Positions 9,470 to 19,453 of a stretch of DNA of 49,541 bases are shown here, one piece after another (positions within the stretch are counted from its first letter, which is position 1; every line of letters starts with the position of its first letter). The stretch spans positions 1 to 49,541 of the forward strand of contig CABXST010000003.1 of NCBI GenBank assembly GCA_902514885.1, written 5' to 3'. The notes beneath the pieces were generated by a model. It worked only from the letters and a program-made list of their open reading frames with translations, was not told the origin of the DNA and made no database searches. This stretch comes from an uncultured Alphaproteobacteria bacterium. Its GTDB lineage: Bacteria; Pseudomonadota; Alphaproteobacteria; HIMB59. The position numbers and the translations under genes are program-made.

Positions 9470-11862
9470 TGAAGTTTAGTTATAGTTGGTTGTGTGAACA
9501 TTTAGAGACAGATAAAAATGCAACTGAAATTGGAGACGCTCTCACAAACATAGGCCTTGAACTGGAGAATTTAAGTGACTATTCCTCATACTTAAACTTT
9601 GTTGTCGCAACAATTAAAGATTTTAAAAAACATCCTAACGCAGATAGATTGAACATTTGTAAAGTTGATGACGGAACTAATACTTATCAAGTAATTTGTG
9701 GTGCAAATAATGTTAAGAAGGGATTAAAAGGAATATTCGCTAAAGAAGGAATGTATATTCCTGGAACACAAATACATTTAAAAAAAGGTAAGATTCGAGG
9801 TGAAACATCTGAAGGAATGCTTTTATCAGAGAGAGAACTCAATTTGAGTGATGACCACGAAGGTATTATCGAGCTGTCAGAGAATTTTAAAAATGGTACC
9901 TCTGCAGTAGAAGCACTTAAACTAGATGATCCTATTTTTGAGATAGGCATTACACCTAACAGAGGAGACTGTCTCAGTATCAGAGGAGTTGCTAGAGATC
10001 TTTCTGCAAAAGGTATTGGAAAACTTAAGCCGTTAAAATACGAAAAAATAAAAAAATTAGAATTTGAAAGCCCAATTAGTTGGAGTATCAAAAATGATGA
10101 TAATAGCTGTGAGTATGTCGTTAGTAGATACTTTAAAGATGTAAATAATACAAAGTCTCCAGAATGGTTGCAAAAGAAATTAATTAGCCTCGGACTAAGA
10201 CCAATCAATGCATTAGTTGATATAACAAATTTTATTACTGTCGATTTAGGTAGACCATTGCATGTATTTGATGCAGATAAAGTCGGAAAAAAACTTGATA
10301 TGAGACTTGCAAACTCTAATGAAAAAATTCTTGCACTGGATAATAAAGATTACACTTTGGACGGCAGCTCAACCGTAATTGCTGATAGTAATAATGCTCT
10401 CGCGATTGCGGGAATTATTGGAGGGGATCACAGTGGATGCACAGAAAATACCAAAAACGTGTTTCTAGAAGTAGCTATATTTAATCCAAATAGTGTGGCA
10501 AAAACAGGGAGATCTCTTGGAATTAATTCTGATGCCAGGTACCGTTTTGAAAGAGGTTTAGATAAAAATATGGTCCTTGAAGGTTTAGAATATGCTTCTT
10601 ACCTGATAAACAAAATTTGTGGAGGATCTGTTAGTAAAAATACTGATGCTGGAAAATTAGACACTAATGAACACAAAATAAAATATGACTTTAATTATTT
10701 TAATAAGGTAATTGGTTTAGATTTAGAACCACAAATACAAGTCAAAATCTTAAAAGACTTAGAATTTCAAATTAATGAGAGAAGTGATAATGAATGCGAT
10801 GTACTGGTACCATCATGGAGAAATGATGTTAAAAATAATATTGATATCGTTGAGGAAATTATAAGAATTTATGGATACGATAATATCAATGTAAGTGTAC
10901 CCATCTCGTCAAGAGATGAGATTAAAAAAATTGAAAATTCATTAGTTAATAAGAAATTTAAAATAATATCGAAACTTAAAAAAACCTTAGTATCTAATGG
11001 AATTTCAGAAGTTATAACTTTCTCTTTTCACTCAAACAGAGCTCAAGAAATCCTCACCGGTGATACATCTTTAAAAATTTCTAATGCAATTAGTGACGAC
11101 CAATCTTTCATGAGAAATTCAATGATCTTTAATCATTTAGAAAGTGCAGAGTTAAATTTTAAAAAAGGAATAAAAAATATTCAATTATTTGAAATTGGAC
11201 CTATTTATAATTCATCTCAATCTCAAGAGAATATACTTTCTTTACTTATTTCATCCCAAGATGACACAAACTCAATTTATAAATCTGTAAATTTTAACTT
11301 TTACTCTTTAACAGAACTCGCATCAAAATTAATTAGTTCATTAAACTTTGATATAAAACATTTTAATATTTCAAGATCAACTTCAAATATCTATCATCCA
11401 GGACAATCTGCAGAGGTTCATATGGGAAAAAAATTAATAGCTAGATATGGAAAAGTTCACCCTTTAATTATGGAGGAATTTCCTAAACTTAAAAATACCT
11501 ATGCAATTGAGTTGTTTTTTGAAAATCTCCCAATAGAGTCTATATCTAGAATTAATTCTATCAATATCTCAGACTCTCAATTTCAGTTTAGTGAAAAAGA
11601 CTTTTCATTTATATTTGAAAAAGAACAAAACCTTTATGAAGTGCAAAGATATGTCACGGGTATAGATAAAAACTTAATTAAGAATGTGGAATTCTTTGAC
11701 CTCTATGAGTCAAAAGACTTAGGAGATAGTAGTAAAAGTGTGACATTCAGAGTTACTATTCAATCAAAAGAAAAAACTCTTGAAGAAAAAGACTTAGAAC
11801 AGCTTCATAAAAATATTTTAGAAAAAGTATCTAATAAATTTAAAGCAAAAATCAGAACTTAA
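9469..11862 (+). CDS. pheT: Phenylalanyl-tRNA synthetase beta subunit
   Basis: Partner of PheS: tRNA recognition, structural support and editing of mischarged Tyr-tRNA. 797 residues, close to the 795 of Escherichia coli. Domains in order: EMAP-type tRNA-binding domain (about 40-150, with [13 protein letters not shown]), B3/B4 editing domain (about 215-380), B5 (about 400-475), the inactive catalytic-like core, and the C-terminal ferredoxin-fold anticodon-binding domain (about 705-797). GTG start at 9469, one base inside the pheS stop. The TAA stop shares its last base with the lepA ATG (TAATG). Confidence 0.97.
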   Translation: MKFSYSWLCEHLETDKNATEIGDALTNIGLELENLSDYSSYLNFVVATIKDFKKHPNADRLNICKVDDGTNTYQVICGANNVKKGLKGIFAKEGMYIPGTQIHLKKGKIRGETSEGMLLSERELNLSDDHEGIIELSENFKNGTSAVEALKLDDPIFEIGITPNRGDCLSIRGVARDLSAKGIGKLKPLKYEKIKKLEFESPISWSIKNDDNSCEYVVSRYFKDVNNTKSPEWLQKKLISLGLRPINALVDITNFITVDLGRPLHVFDADKVGKKLDMRLANSNEKILALDNKDYTLDGSSTVIADSNNALAIAGIIGGDHSGCTENTKNVFLEVAIFNPNSVAKTGRSLGINSDARYRFERGLDKNMVLEGLEYASYLINKICGGSVSKNTDAGKLDTNEHKIKYDFNYFNKVIGLDLEPQIQVKILKDLEFQINERSDNECDVLVPSWRNDVKNNIDIVEEIIRIYGYDNINVSVPISSRDEIKKIENSLVNKKFKIISKLKKTLVSNGISEVITFSFHSNRAQEILTGDTSLKISNAISDDQSFMRNSMIFNHLESAELNFKKGIKNIQLFEIGPIYNSSQSQENILSLLISSQDDTNSIYKSVNFNFYSLTELASKLISSLNFDIKHFNISRSTSNIYHPGQSAEVHMGKKLIARYGKVHPLIMEEFPKLKNTYAIELFFENLPIESISRINSINISDSQFQFSEKDFSFIFEKEQNLYEVQRYVTGIDKNLIKNVEFFDLYESKDLGDSSKSVTFRVTIQSKEKTLEEKDLEQLHKNILEKVSNKFKAKIRT

Positions 11863-13658
11863 TGGAAATTTCTAAAATAAGAAATTTTTCTATTATAGCC
11901 CACATTGATCACGGTAAATCTACTTTAGCAGATAGGATTATTGAAATTTGCGGAGGTATGGATGACAGAACTAAAAAAGATCAAGTCCTCGATTCAATGG
12001 AGATTGAAAGAGAAAGAGGCATTACTATAAAAGCACAAACTGTGAGATTGAATTATAAAAACAAAAATGGAGATGAATATCAGCTAAATATTCTTGATAC
12101 ACCCGGGCATGTAGATTTTTCTTATGAGGTTTCAAGATCGTTATCTGCATGTGAGGGCTCAGTTCTTGTAGTTGATAGCACTCAAGGTGTTGAGGCTCAA
12201 ACACTTGCAAATGCTTATCAAGCAATTGATGTCAACCATGAAATACTCCCAGTCCTTAATAAAGCTGATCTTCCTGCATCTGAACCTGAGAGAGTAAAAG
12301 AAGATATTGAGCAAACAATTGGAATAGATACCTCAGAAGCCCACCTGGTCTCTGCAAAAACAGGATTAGGTGTTGAAGGTTTATTGGAGCAAATTATTGA
12401 AAAACTCCCAGCTCCAAATACCAATGAAAAGACTCTAAAAGCTCTGTTAGTTGATAGTTGGTACGATAATTATTTAGGAGTGACTGTTTTAGTCAGAATT
12501 CTTGATGGGGTAATGAAAAAAGGAATGAAGGTTAAGTTTCTATCTAATAACCAACATTACAATATAGATAGAATTGGATATTTCAGTCCTGAAATTAATT
12601 ATTGTAATGAGCTTGGTCCGGGAGAAATAGGTTTTATCAATGCTAGTATAAAGTCGGTTGCTGATTGTAAAGTTGGAGACACAATTGCTGAACTTAATGA
12701 TCAAAAAATTAAACCACTTCCTGGATTTAAGCCCTCTCTGCCAGTTGTGTTTTGTGGAATTTATCCTGTAGACACCTCCGATTATGAAAGATTAAAAGAA
12801 AGTTTTGAAAAATTGGCCTTAAATGACTCTAGTTTCACTTATGAAAATGAAACTAGTGCTGCTTTAGGTTATGGTTTTAGATGTGGCTTTCTAGGGTTAC
12901 TTCACTTAGAGGTAACTACGGAAAGACTGAGAAGAGAATTCGATCTAGATTTAATTACAACAGCACCTGGCGTTGTCTATAAACTAATAGATAGAAACAA
13001 AAATAAACTTGTTATAAGAAACCCATCTGAACTTCCTGATCCTGCAGAAATTGATCAAATATTAGAACCTTGGGTTAAATCAACAATCATTGTTCCCCAA
13101 GATTATTTAGGAACTGTTATAAATCTTTGTATTGAAAAAAGAGGTAAGCAGAAGAACTTAAATATCCAAAACAACAGAGCAATTTTAGAAATGGAGCTCC
13201 CATTAAATGAGATTGTGATAGATTTTTACGATAAATTAAAATCTTATTCTAAAGGTTATGCTAGTTTTGATTACCAAGTTTATGATTATTTTCAAGGTGA
13301 TTTAGTAAAACTTAATATTTTAGTAAACTCTGAAACAGTTGACGCATTTTCAAATATTGTTCATAAAACAAGAGCAGAAACAATCGGTAGAAGGATATGT
13401 AATAAGCTCAAAGATCTAATCCCTAGACAAAATTTCCAAATTCCAATTCAAGCTGCTATTTATGGAAAAATTATCGCAAGAGAAACTATTAAAGCTTTTA
13501 GAAAAGATGTTACTGCAAAATTATATGGTGGTGATGTTAGTAGAAAGAAAAAACTTCTTGAAAAGCAAAAAAAAGGAAAAAAAAGAATGAAACAGTTTGG
13601 GAATGTTGAAATCCCACAAACAGCATTTTTTGAGGCATTAAAAATTTCTGATGAATAA
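11862..13658 (+). CDS. lepA: Elongation factor 4 (LepA), ribosomal GTPase
   Basis: Membrane- and ribosome-associated translational GTPase that helps initiation or back-translocation under stress. 598 residues (599 in Escherichia coli). G1 AHIDHGKST (residues 13-21), switch [11 protein letters not shown]4 NKAD, then domain II, the EF-G-like domains III and V, and the Lys-rich LepA C-terminal domain ([20 protein letters not shown]). Coupled to pheT by a 1-base overlap. Its last 8 bases overlap a small downstream reading frame. Confidence 0.98.
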   Translation: MEISKIRNFSIIAHIDHGKSTLADRIIEICGGMDDRTKKDQVLDSMEIERERGITIKAQTVRLNYKNKNGDEYQLNILDTPGHVDFSYEVSRSLSACEGSVLVVDSTQGVEAQTLANAYQAIDVNHEILPVLNKADLPASEPERVKEDIEQTIGIDTSEAHLVSAKTGLGVEGLLEQIIEKLPAPNTNEKTLKALLVDSWYDNYLGVTVLVRILDGVMKKGMKVKFLSNNQHYNIDRIGYFSPEINYCNELGPGEIGFINASIKSVADCKVGDTIAELNDQKIKPLPGFKPSLPVVFCGIYPVDTSDYERLKESFEKLALNDSSFTYENETSAALGYGFRCGFLGLLHLEVTTERLRREFDLDLITTAPGVVYKLIDRNKNKLVIRNPSELPDPAEIDQILEPWVKSTIIVPQDYLGTVINLCIEKRGKQKNLNIQNNRAILEMELPLNEIVIDFYDKLKSYSKGYASFDYQVYDYFQGDLVKLNILVNSETVDAFSNIVHKTRAETIGRRICNKLKDLIPRQNFQIPIQAAIYGKIIARETIKAFRKDVTAKLYGGDVSRKKKLLEKQKKGKKRMKQFGNVEIPQTAFFEALKISDE

Positions 13659-13833
13659 TTTTTTAAATATAAATTATCGACCTCACCTTTTATTTAAATT
13701 AAAGCAAATATTTAATGAATTATATCCAATGATCTATTCTATCTCAGATGAAAAAAGGATTATAGTTCAACTAATTCAAAAATTTTTTGTTTTAGTTGAA
13801 AAATTAGATAAACATTACTATTTTGAAAAATAA
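13651..13833 (+). CDS. Small hypothetical protein (60 residues)
   Basis: I do not recognise this reading frame. It starts with an ATG inside the last codons of lepA (8-base overlap) and runs 11 bases into the next glycosyltransferase gene, so it bridges the two exactly. That arrangement favours a translated coupling ORF or a real small gene over chance. The product is basic and mixed hydrophobic/charged, probably helical, without a signal peptide or clear membrane span. In DNA this AT-rich a 60-codon ORF can also be fortuitous. Confidence 0.4.
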   Translation: MNNFLNINYRPHLLFKLKQIFNELYPMIYSISDEKRIIVQLIQKFFVLVEKLDKHYYFEK

Positions 13834-14761
13834 TAATATAGCCATTTATCATGCAGCTCCAAGAATAGGTGATAAGTTAATACATTTAGATTTTTATTAT
13901 TCTATCTTTAAAAAATATAAAAAAAAAATTATATTAATTTGTCATAATAAAGATCAAATAATATCAAAATGTGATTTTTTTTCTGAAATAATTGATCTTG
14001 AAATTAAAAAAGGTCTACCTCAAATATTAAGTTTTATTGAATTTAATAAAATAATTAAAACAAGAAAAATAAACAAAATTTATATTTTTGAAAAAAATTC
14101 TAAACCAGCTTTATTCTCTTTTTTTTCTGGAATTGATAGCATTTATTCATATGGTATTAAAAATATTCAAAAACTATTTATTCATAATAATTCAATTGAT
14201 AAAGAATATTATCCGTTAATTGAGTATGATCAAGCTGATAACTTTTTAAAAAAAATATCAATAAAAAAATATAAATTTTTTTTTAAAAATAATAAATTAC
14301 CTAAAAATCATATTTTTATTTGTAACAAAGCTTCAGATTACTTACGTAAATGGCCCAATCAAAACTTAAAAGAAATTATAATTAAAATTTTAAATTCAAA
14401 TTCTAATTCAAAAATATATTTAAATATTGATCATAAAGACTATTTGGATCTGTCTAAACAAATTAAAAGTAATCTGTACTATACATCTAATTTATCTTTA
14501 ATTGATTTATTTGATGTTATTTCTCAATGCTCTTTCTCTTTAAGTGTAGACACTGGACCCTCACATATATCTTTAAGATTAGGAATAAAAACATACGTTT
14601 TATTTTCAAGAACATTGCCAAATAAATATTCTGATAATTTGATACCTATAATTGACAAGAATATAAAAGATGTTGATAAATCCATAATAACGAATAGAAA
14701 AAGTGATAATATTAATGTTGATTATGTTTGGGATTACATTAAGCATGAATTTAAAAAATAG
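13823..14761 (+). CDS. Glycosyltransferase family 9-like protein
   Basis: 312 residues with a heptosyltransferase-type C-terminal motif VDTGPSHIS (242-250) and an N-terminal APRIGDKLI loop (residues 12-20) in the place of the GxxGD motif. Probably a sugar transferase for a surface glycan; donor and acceptor are unknown. It starts with TTG at 13823, and no ATG is available near the first strand. Its DNA is extraordinarily AT-rich (7 G/C in the 60 bases 13921-13980, against 24 in 12301-12360 of lepA), which suggests a fast-evolving or acquired gene. Its TAG stop ends on the first base of the tRNA-Ser. Confidence 0.78.
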   Translation: MKNNNIAIYHAAPRIGDKLIHLDFYYSIFKKYKKKIILICHNKDQIISKCDFFSEIIDLEIKKGLPQILSFIEFNKIIKTRKINKIYIFEKNSKPALFSFFSGIDSIYSYGIKNIQKLFIHNNSIDKEYYPLIEYDQADNFLKKISIKKYKFFFKNNKLPKNHIFICNKASDYLRKWPNQNLKEIIIKILNSNSNSKIYLNIDHKDYLDLSKQIKSNLYYTSNLSLIDLFDVISQCSFSLSVDTGPSHISLRLGIKTYVLFSRTLPNKYSDNLIPIIDKNIKDVDKSIITNRKSDNINVDYVWDYIKHEFKK

Positions 14762-14850
14762 GAGAGATGGCAGAGTGGTCGATTGCGCTACCTTGGAAAG
14801 GTAGTGTAGGGGCAACCTTACCGTGGGTTCGAATCCCACTCTCTCCGCCA
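14761..14850 (+). tRNA. tRNA-Ser (anticodon GGA)
   Basis: A complete class II tRNA of 90 bases, with encoded CCA at 14848-14850. The acceptor stem GGAGAGA (14761-14767) pairs with TCTCTCC. The anticodon stem CTACC/GGTAG encloses the loop TTGGAAA, so the anticodon is GGA and it reads UCC/UCU. A long variable arm (GTGTAGGGGCAACCTTACC region) is typical of serine tRNAs, and the T-loop GGTTCGAATCC is standard. The first base is also the last base of the upstream gene's stop codon, so the tRNA must be cut from a message that crosses it or have a promoter inside that gene. Confidence 0.97.
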
Positions 14851-14858
14851 GTTTTTAG

Positions 14859-15677
14859 ATGCAATTTAAAACATTAGATAAAGTCAAATATAATATTAGA
14901 AAAATTTTTGAGTACCCTCTAGTGCCTTTATATGATCAAAAGGCGATTAGACCTCCTAACCAAAAAATTACACCAATTGTTTATCAAACATGGGTCGATA
15001 ATAAATTTGGTAAAACACATGCAAAGTCTTTATTGAATTTTAGAGCCATAAATAAAAATTTATCATTTAGAATTTTCTCTAACTCTATGATGGACGAGTA
15101 TATGAAGAAAAGATGGGGAACTGAAAAAATATATACTATTTTTAAAAATTCTTTATTAGGGCCTTTAAAGACAGATATCTTTAGATATTGTATTTTATAT
15201 GATTTAGGTGGATATTATTTTGATATTAGTAGAGCATGTAGAGTTCCTCTAACAAAACTTCACAATAAAAACTCTAAATTTATAATTACTTATGAGGATA
15301 CAGATTGTTATATACCACCGGACAATCCTTTCATTTATTCATTAAAGAGACCATTTTCTCACATGATCCAATGGGGTTTAGCATTTGAAAAAAAAAATAT
15401 TTTTTTAAAATTATTAATAAATGAAATAGTTAAAGCATATCCTTTTTATAAAAATAAAATATTTGAAAATCCAAAATTAGCTATATTAAATTTTACAGGT
15501 CCAGGAATGTATACAAAAGTTATGAGAGATTATATTTCTCAAAATAATAAAAAAGATTTCACAGAATTAGATACTAAATTTGATGGACATGGTATTTTTA
15601 AAGTTCAAGGATCACAAATCAGGTATCATATACAGCCAAGCTATACATATGTTAAAAATAGAAAAATTTGTTTTTAG
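14859..15677 (+). CDS. DXD-type glycosyltransferase (GT32 / capsular polysaccharide type)
   Basis: 272 residues, with the layout of Och1-like and capsular-polysaccharide transferases: PIVYQTW near residue 39, then KTDIFRY (104-110) followed by YDLGGYYFDIS (114-124). The metal-binding DXD is reduced to Asp122-Ile-Ser124 here, so the second acid is missing or supplied elsewhere. Probably adds a sugar to a surface polysaccharide. It starts 8 bases after the tRNA-Ser, with no Shine-Dalgarno, and ends convergently with the next gene sharing TTAG. Confidence 0.8.
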   Translation: MQFKTLDKVKYNIRKIFEYPLVPLYDQKAIRPPNQKITPIVYQTWVDNKFGKTHAKSLLNFRAINKNLSFRIFSNSMMDEYMKKRWGTEKIYTIFKNSLLGPLKTDIFRYCILYDLGGYYFDISRACRVPLTKLHNKNSKFIITYEDTDCYIPPDNPFIYSLKRPFSHMIQWGLAFEKKNIFLKLLINEIVKAYPFYKNKIFENPKLAILNFTGPGMYTKVMRDYISQNNKKDFTELDTKFDGHGIFKVQGSQIRYHIQPSYTYVKNRKICF

Positions 15678-16639
15678 TCTTTAAGGAAATCATCGAGAAT
15701 TTCTTGATATTTTGTTACAGGGAAATTATTTAAATTCTTATATCCATAATCTTTTACTTGTATACTTTGGGAAAATCCTGGTCTAGAAAACTTTTTTTCA
15801 TCTGTAACTCCAAATATTTTAAGAGATTTAATTCCTGCAAATTCAAACATCCAAGCAGTCCCACTATCATTACACAGCAAACAGTGCATTTTTTTTGCTA
15901 AATTCATCGTGAAAGATATATCACTAGCAATTATTTGACCATTCTTCCATTCAGGGCAAATAAATTTATTTTCAAGACATACATTTAAAAAGGATTTCTC
16001 ACTTGGTCCTAAAAAAAAAAATACATTGTACTGTCTATCTCTGAGCTTTTTTGCTATTTGCAAATAATTATCAAATTGCCACTGCCTAATAGGGTTCCCG
16101 GCACCTGGGGCGATAGCAATGTTCTTTTTCTTATCAGTGATAATGTCATCGATAAATTTACTATTGGGGACATGAATACTAGGTATCTTATCTATTACAT
16201 CATCTTGAATAGTTGACAAAATATTAAAGTAAAATTGTTCTATATAAATATGTTTAAATTTCAAATTATTATTATTTTTAAAATCTGAAAATAAAAAATT
16301 AGCAGATGCGCTAAAAAATTTTTTGTGGGGTATTTTTCTTAGATTCAATGTTCTTAACACAACTTTTTGTAAATCAATTATTAAATCAAATTTAACTCTT
16401 GGGATTTTATCATTGCTTCTTAAAAGACCCAGAAGAGAGGAGTCAATTTTATTATTTTCAATAAATTCATGAATAATATCTTTAACTAATGGATTTAATT
16501 TATCTTTAAGAGTTGTTGTTTGACTTGTTGTGTAATAAATTATTGAATCAGGATAAATATTTTTTAACTTTTGAAGAAATGTTATCTTTTGTAAACCATC
16601 TCCTATCTTATCATTGAAACTGTAAATAAGAATTTTCAT
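15674..16639 (-). CDS. Glycosyltransferase family 9-like protein
   Basis: 321 residues resembling heptosyltransferases: MKILIYSFNDKIGD at the N-terminus (GxxGD-like loop), a donor-site loop APGAGNPIRQW, and a C-terminal CNDSGTAW stretch in place of the usual DTGPxH. The last motif is degenerate, so the sugar specificity, or even the activity, is uncertain. It overlaps rmuC by 4 bases on the same strand and shares its 3' end with the GT32 gene. It is the third GT9-type gene within 10 kb. Confidence 0.75.
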   Translation of the reverse strand: MKILIYSFNDKIGDGLQKITFLQKLKNIYPDSIIYYTTSQTTTLKDKLNPLVKDIIHEFIENNKIDSSLLGLLRSNDKIPRVKFDLIIDLQKVVLRTLNLRKIPHKKFFSASANFLFSDFKNNNNLKFKHIYIEQFYFNILSTIQDDVIDKIPSIHVPNSKFIDDIITDKKKNIAIAPGAGNPIRQWQFDNYLQIAKKLRDRQYNVFFFLGPSEKSFLNVCLENKFICPEWKNGQIIASDISFTMNLAKKMHCLLCNDSGTAWMFEFAGIKSLKIFGVTDEKKFSRPGFSQSIQVKDYGYKNLNNFPVTKYQEILDDFLKD

Positions 16640-17598
16640 TCTTTAAAATCTAAGTCTATTTTTGTTTTAGCTCCTAACTCTTTCATTTTATTAGCTCTAC
16701 TAAGCAAACTACCCTTACCGTCCTTAATATATTTTTTTGTTTGACTTATATTTTCTGCAGATTTAATCATGTTAGACTCAGTTTTATCAAGTAAATTTAT
16801 AGCCTTTGCAATTTGATCAAACATTCCACCTGCTATTTCAGCTACTTCTTTTGAATTTTTATTTTGTTTTTCTAATCTCCAAATACTCTCAACTAATTTC
16901 ATACACATAATTAAAGTTGATGGGCCAACTATAATGACTTGTTTTTGTTGAGCATAATTTGAAATACTTTGATCATATTTTTGAGCTGTTATTAGAGCGA
17001 ATTCATGAGGCATAAAAATAAATACATAGTCAGGAGAGTTGACTTTTAAAAGATTAGTATAATCTTTTTTATGTATACTATTAATATGACTTTTCACAGA
17101 ATTTATAAAATTTTTAATCGAGTTAACCTTAGATTGTTCATTATCTGTGTTTTGAAATTCATACCAATCTTTCATTGGTACCTTAGAATCAATGACAATA
17201 TTTCTATTTTCTGGCAAAAAAACTACAACATCTGGTCTAAATACCTGTCCATTTTCATTCTTGTCTGTAAATTGAGTTTTATAGTCTCTGTCTTTAGTCA
17301 TACCACAATCTTCTAAAATATTTTCTAAAATAATTTCACCCATTTCTCCCATATCAGAAATATTTGAGGACATAGCATTAGACATCTTTTTTGTTAGGGT
17401 TCCAATCTCATCTATTTTTGAATTAACATATCCTGTTTGCTCCAAAGTTTTACTGTACAAACTCTCTAAATTTTGGCTCATTTTTCTTATATCAACATCA
17501 AAACCATTATTTGATTTATTAAAAGTATTTTTTACAGTTATTAGTAAAAGTATAATAACAACTACAAGAAAAATAATTATAATGATATCTGTGTTCAT
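16636..17598 (-). CDS. rmuC: RmuC-family protein (DNA recombination-associated)
   Basis: RmuC proteins limit inversions at short inverted repeats and carry a restriction-endonuclease-like core. 320 residues, shorter than the about 475 of Escherichia coli because the coiled coil is reduced. An N-terminal membrane anchor (residues 4-22), a short coiled coil (about 30-85), then the core: GEIILENILEDCGM, FRPDVVVFLP, VIDSKVP (the endonuclease-fold acid/Lys strand), FMPHEFAL and GPSTLIMCMKLVE. Downstream of a small coiled-coil gene by 21 bases, with a 4-base overlap onto the GT9 gene. Confidence 0.92.
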   Translation of the reverse strand: MNTDIIIIIFLVVVIILLLITVKNTFNKSNNGFDVDIRKMSQNLESLYSKTLEQTGYVNSKIDEIGTLTKKMSNAMSSNISDMGEMGEIILENILEDCGMTKDRDYKTQFTDKNENGQVFRPDVVVFLPENRNIVIDSKVPMKDWYEFQNTDNEQSKVNSIKNFINSVKSHINSIHKKDYTNLLKVNSPDYVFIFMPHEFALITAQKYDQSISNYAQQKQVIIVGPSTLIMCMKLVESIWRLEKQNKNSKEVAEIAGGMFDQIAKAINLLDKTESNMIKSAENISQTKKYIKDGKGSLLSRANKMKELGAKTKIDLDFKE

Positions 17599-17619
17599 CT
17601 ATAAATAATTTAATAACTT

Positions 17620-17994
17620 TTAAGAGTAAATCTTATCTATTTTATCAAGACTTTTTTTTAAACTATTTTTTAAATCTTCTATTTTATGATTATCAAAAAG
17701 TTTTTTTTCTAAAAAATTATTAAAATAAGCCTTTAATTCATTTGATAGTTTTTCAATTTTAACAAAATCATCAGGTATCTGATCTTTAAGTTTTAAAATT
17801 TCACTATTAAATTCATTAAGAGCACTTTTAAAGTGATTGTCAGCAAACGTTTCTAATTTATTTTTAATTTTTTTATAATCAAAATTAGTATCTAACTTAG
17901 ATTCCAAATCATAAATCGCTAAATTAAAATAGTCGAACATTTGATCATATAAATCATATAGCTTTGAACTATTTATTATTCTTACAATATTCAT
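17620..17994 (-). CDS. Hypothetical coiled-coil protein (124 residues)
   Basis: Not recognised. The product is highly charged, rich in Lys, Asp, Glu and Leu, and looks almost entirely helical with heptad-like spacing over residues 45-120. No membrane span or signal peptide. It sits 21 bases upstream of rmuC in the same direction, as though it were the first gene of a two- or three-gene unit. RmuC here has a shortened coiled coil, so this could be a separate partner that supplies one; that is only a guess. Confidence 0.65.
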   Translation of the reverse strand: MNIVRIINSSKLYDLYDQMFDYFNLAIYDLESKLDTNFDYKKIKNKLETFADNHFKSALNEFNSEILKLKDQIPDDFVKIEKLSNELKAYFNNFLEKKLFDNHKIEDLKNSLKKSLDKIDKIYS

Positions 17995-18036
17995 TTAATC
18001 TAGATTATTACAGGTAATTTAAATTTCAAATATAAA

Positions 18037-18058
18037 AAGCCCAGCAAAAACTGGGCTT
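18037..18058 (-). terminator. Intrinsic terminator after the DmdA-like gene
   Basis: An 8-bp stem AAGCCCAG (18037-18044) with CTGGGCTT (18051-18058) around a 6-base loop. On the minus strand the stem is followed by TTTTATA, giving a U-rich tail. It lies 13 bases past the stop of the gene at 18071-19375 and closes the methylamine/C1 gene block. Confidence 0.85.
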
Positions 18059-18070
18059 AAAAGGTTAATT

Positions 18071-19375
18071 TTAGTAAGCGGTATCCCTACCTTCGGATTT
18101 TGCGATCTCTCGAGCATTTGGATTAACAGACGGTCTAAAAGGTATTTCAACAATTTCCCCATCAACTGGTTGACCAGGTGTATCACAATATGCATCAGGT
18201 AAATGAAATTTGAATTTGTTTCCAATACCTTTTTTTTCATACGGTACATATCCCATAGCAATATTTGTTTCTAATTCAGGAGAGTACCAAGGAGATGTTA
18301 AGTATCCAACTGGTGTATTACCATCTTCAGAAACTAGCCAAAAATCAGGAGCATATTCATCTATTGGTTTGCCACCTAGAGCGAAGCCAACTAACTGATT
18401 GCTGTAAGGCTTTTCTCCAGCTTCCATTTTGGCTCTCATAGCTTCTAAAGCATCTTTACCAATATAATCATCAGTTTTTTTTCTTGGAACTTGATATCCT
18501 AGGTTGCACTGGAATGGGTATGTCTCTGAGTCAAGATCTTGACCCCAAGATAAAATTCCCGCAGCTATTCTTCTGTGGTGAGCAGGAGCGATTACTTTTA
18601 AATTATGTTTTTTACCTGCATCTAAAACTGCATACCACATATCATCAGCATATAGAGTTGCGTTTTTGAGGTAAATCTCATAACCCTTTTCACCTGTGAA
18701 TCCTGTTTGAGAAATTATACAATCTCTTCCTCCTACTTTAGCTTCCATCAAACCATAATATGGAATATCTCTTACCGCTTCACCAACAAGATCTGCCATT
18801 AAATCAACAGACTTAGGTCCTTGAATTTGAACAGGTGCAGCATCTATTTCATCAATAGTAACATTAAATTTTTTATCATGATTAACACCTTGTAGGAAAA
18901 ACATGATATCAGAGTCAGATAAAGAAAACCAAAATTCATCCTCAGCAACTCTTAACAAGATTGGATCATTCAAAACTCCTCCCTTGCTATTACATAAAAT
19001 TACATATTTACCATTCATAACTTCAATTCTTGAAGCATCTCTTGTAATTACGTAGTTTGTAAACTTTAGTGCATCAGGACCTTTGACTCTAATTTGTCTC
19101 TCTACAGCAACATTCCACATGGTTACATGATTTACAAGTGCATCATACTCTACCATTGCACCACCGTCCTCAGGCTTTACGTATCCTCTAGGATGATACA
19201 TTCGGTTGTAAACAGTACATCTCCAACATCCAGCCTCTACTGATAAATGCCAATAGGCAGATTTTCTAACTCTTGTTGAAATCAACATTTGTTGTGGTGT
19301 TGGACCAGATTGTCTTAAGTTATAAGGGACTTGTCTGTCTGACTGGTCCACTGTGCTTGGTTGTGTTAGCTTCAT
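18071..19375 (-). CDS. GcvT-family folate-dependent methyltransferase, DmdA-like
   Basis: Proteins of this family move a methyl group from an N- or S-methyl donor to tetrahydrofolate; the best known relative is the dimethylsulfoniopropionate demethylase DmdA. 434 residues. CTVYNRM (53-59) and WNVAVERQI (87-95) look like the DmdA branch, and TGFTGEKGYEI (224-234) is the GcvT folate-site motif. It is longer than typical DmdA (about 370), with an N-terminal extension of about 35 residues. The setting beside metF and dimethylglycine/sarcosine genes could equally mean an N-methyl substrate. A strong Shine-Dalgarno (TCCTCC at 19380-19385 read in reverse) and a terminator mark it as well expressed. 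Confidence 0.85.
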   Translation of the reverse strand: MKLTQPSTVDQSDRQVPYNLRQSGPTPQQMLISTRVRKSAYWHLSVEAGCWRCTVYNRMYHPRGYVKPEDGGAMVEYDALVNHVTMWNVAVERQIRVKGPDALKFTNYVITRDASRIEVMNGKYVILCNSKGGVLNDPILLRVAEDEFWFSLSDSDIMFFLQGVNHDKKFNVTIDEIDAAPVQIQGPKSVDLMADLVGEAVRDIPYYGLMEAKVGGRDCIISQTGFTGEKGYEIYLKNATLYADDMWYAVLDAGKKHNLKVIAPAHHRRIAAGILSWGQDLDSETYPFQCNLGYQVPRKKTDDYIGKDALEAMRAKMEAGEKPYSNQLVGFALGGKPIDEYAPDFWLVSEDGNTPVGYLTSPWYSPELETNIAMGYVPYEKKGIGNKFKFHLPDAYCDTPGQPVDGEIVEIPFRPSVNPNAREIAKSEGRDTAY

Positions 19376-19453
19376 TTATCCTCCAGTAAAGCTATTGTAG
19401 CAATGGAAAAAAATTAATTTCTTTTTCTGTTGTATGCAATCAAAATCGTATGG

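Noticed and set aside
9687-10208. 173-codon minus-strand frame inside pheT
   Set aside because: Antisense to conserved editing-domain coding sequence; composition follows that gene's codon pattern.
14606-14839. Minus-strand frame across the tRNA-Ser
   Set aside because: It runs through the tRNA gene and the end of a glycosyltransferase; no support.
18037-18058. Hairpin at 18037-18058 as terminator of the plus strand
   Set aside because: No plus-strand gene precedes it; the T-rich tail is on the minus strand.
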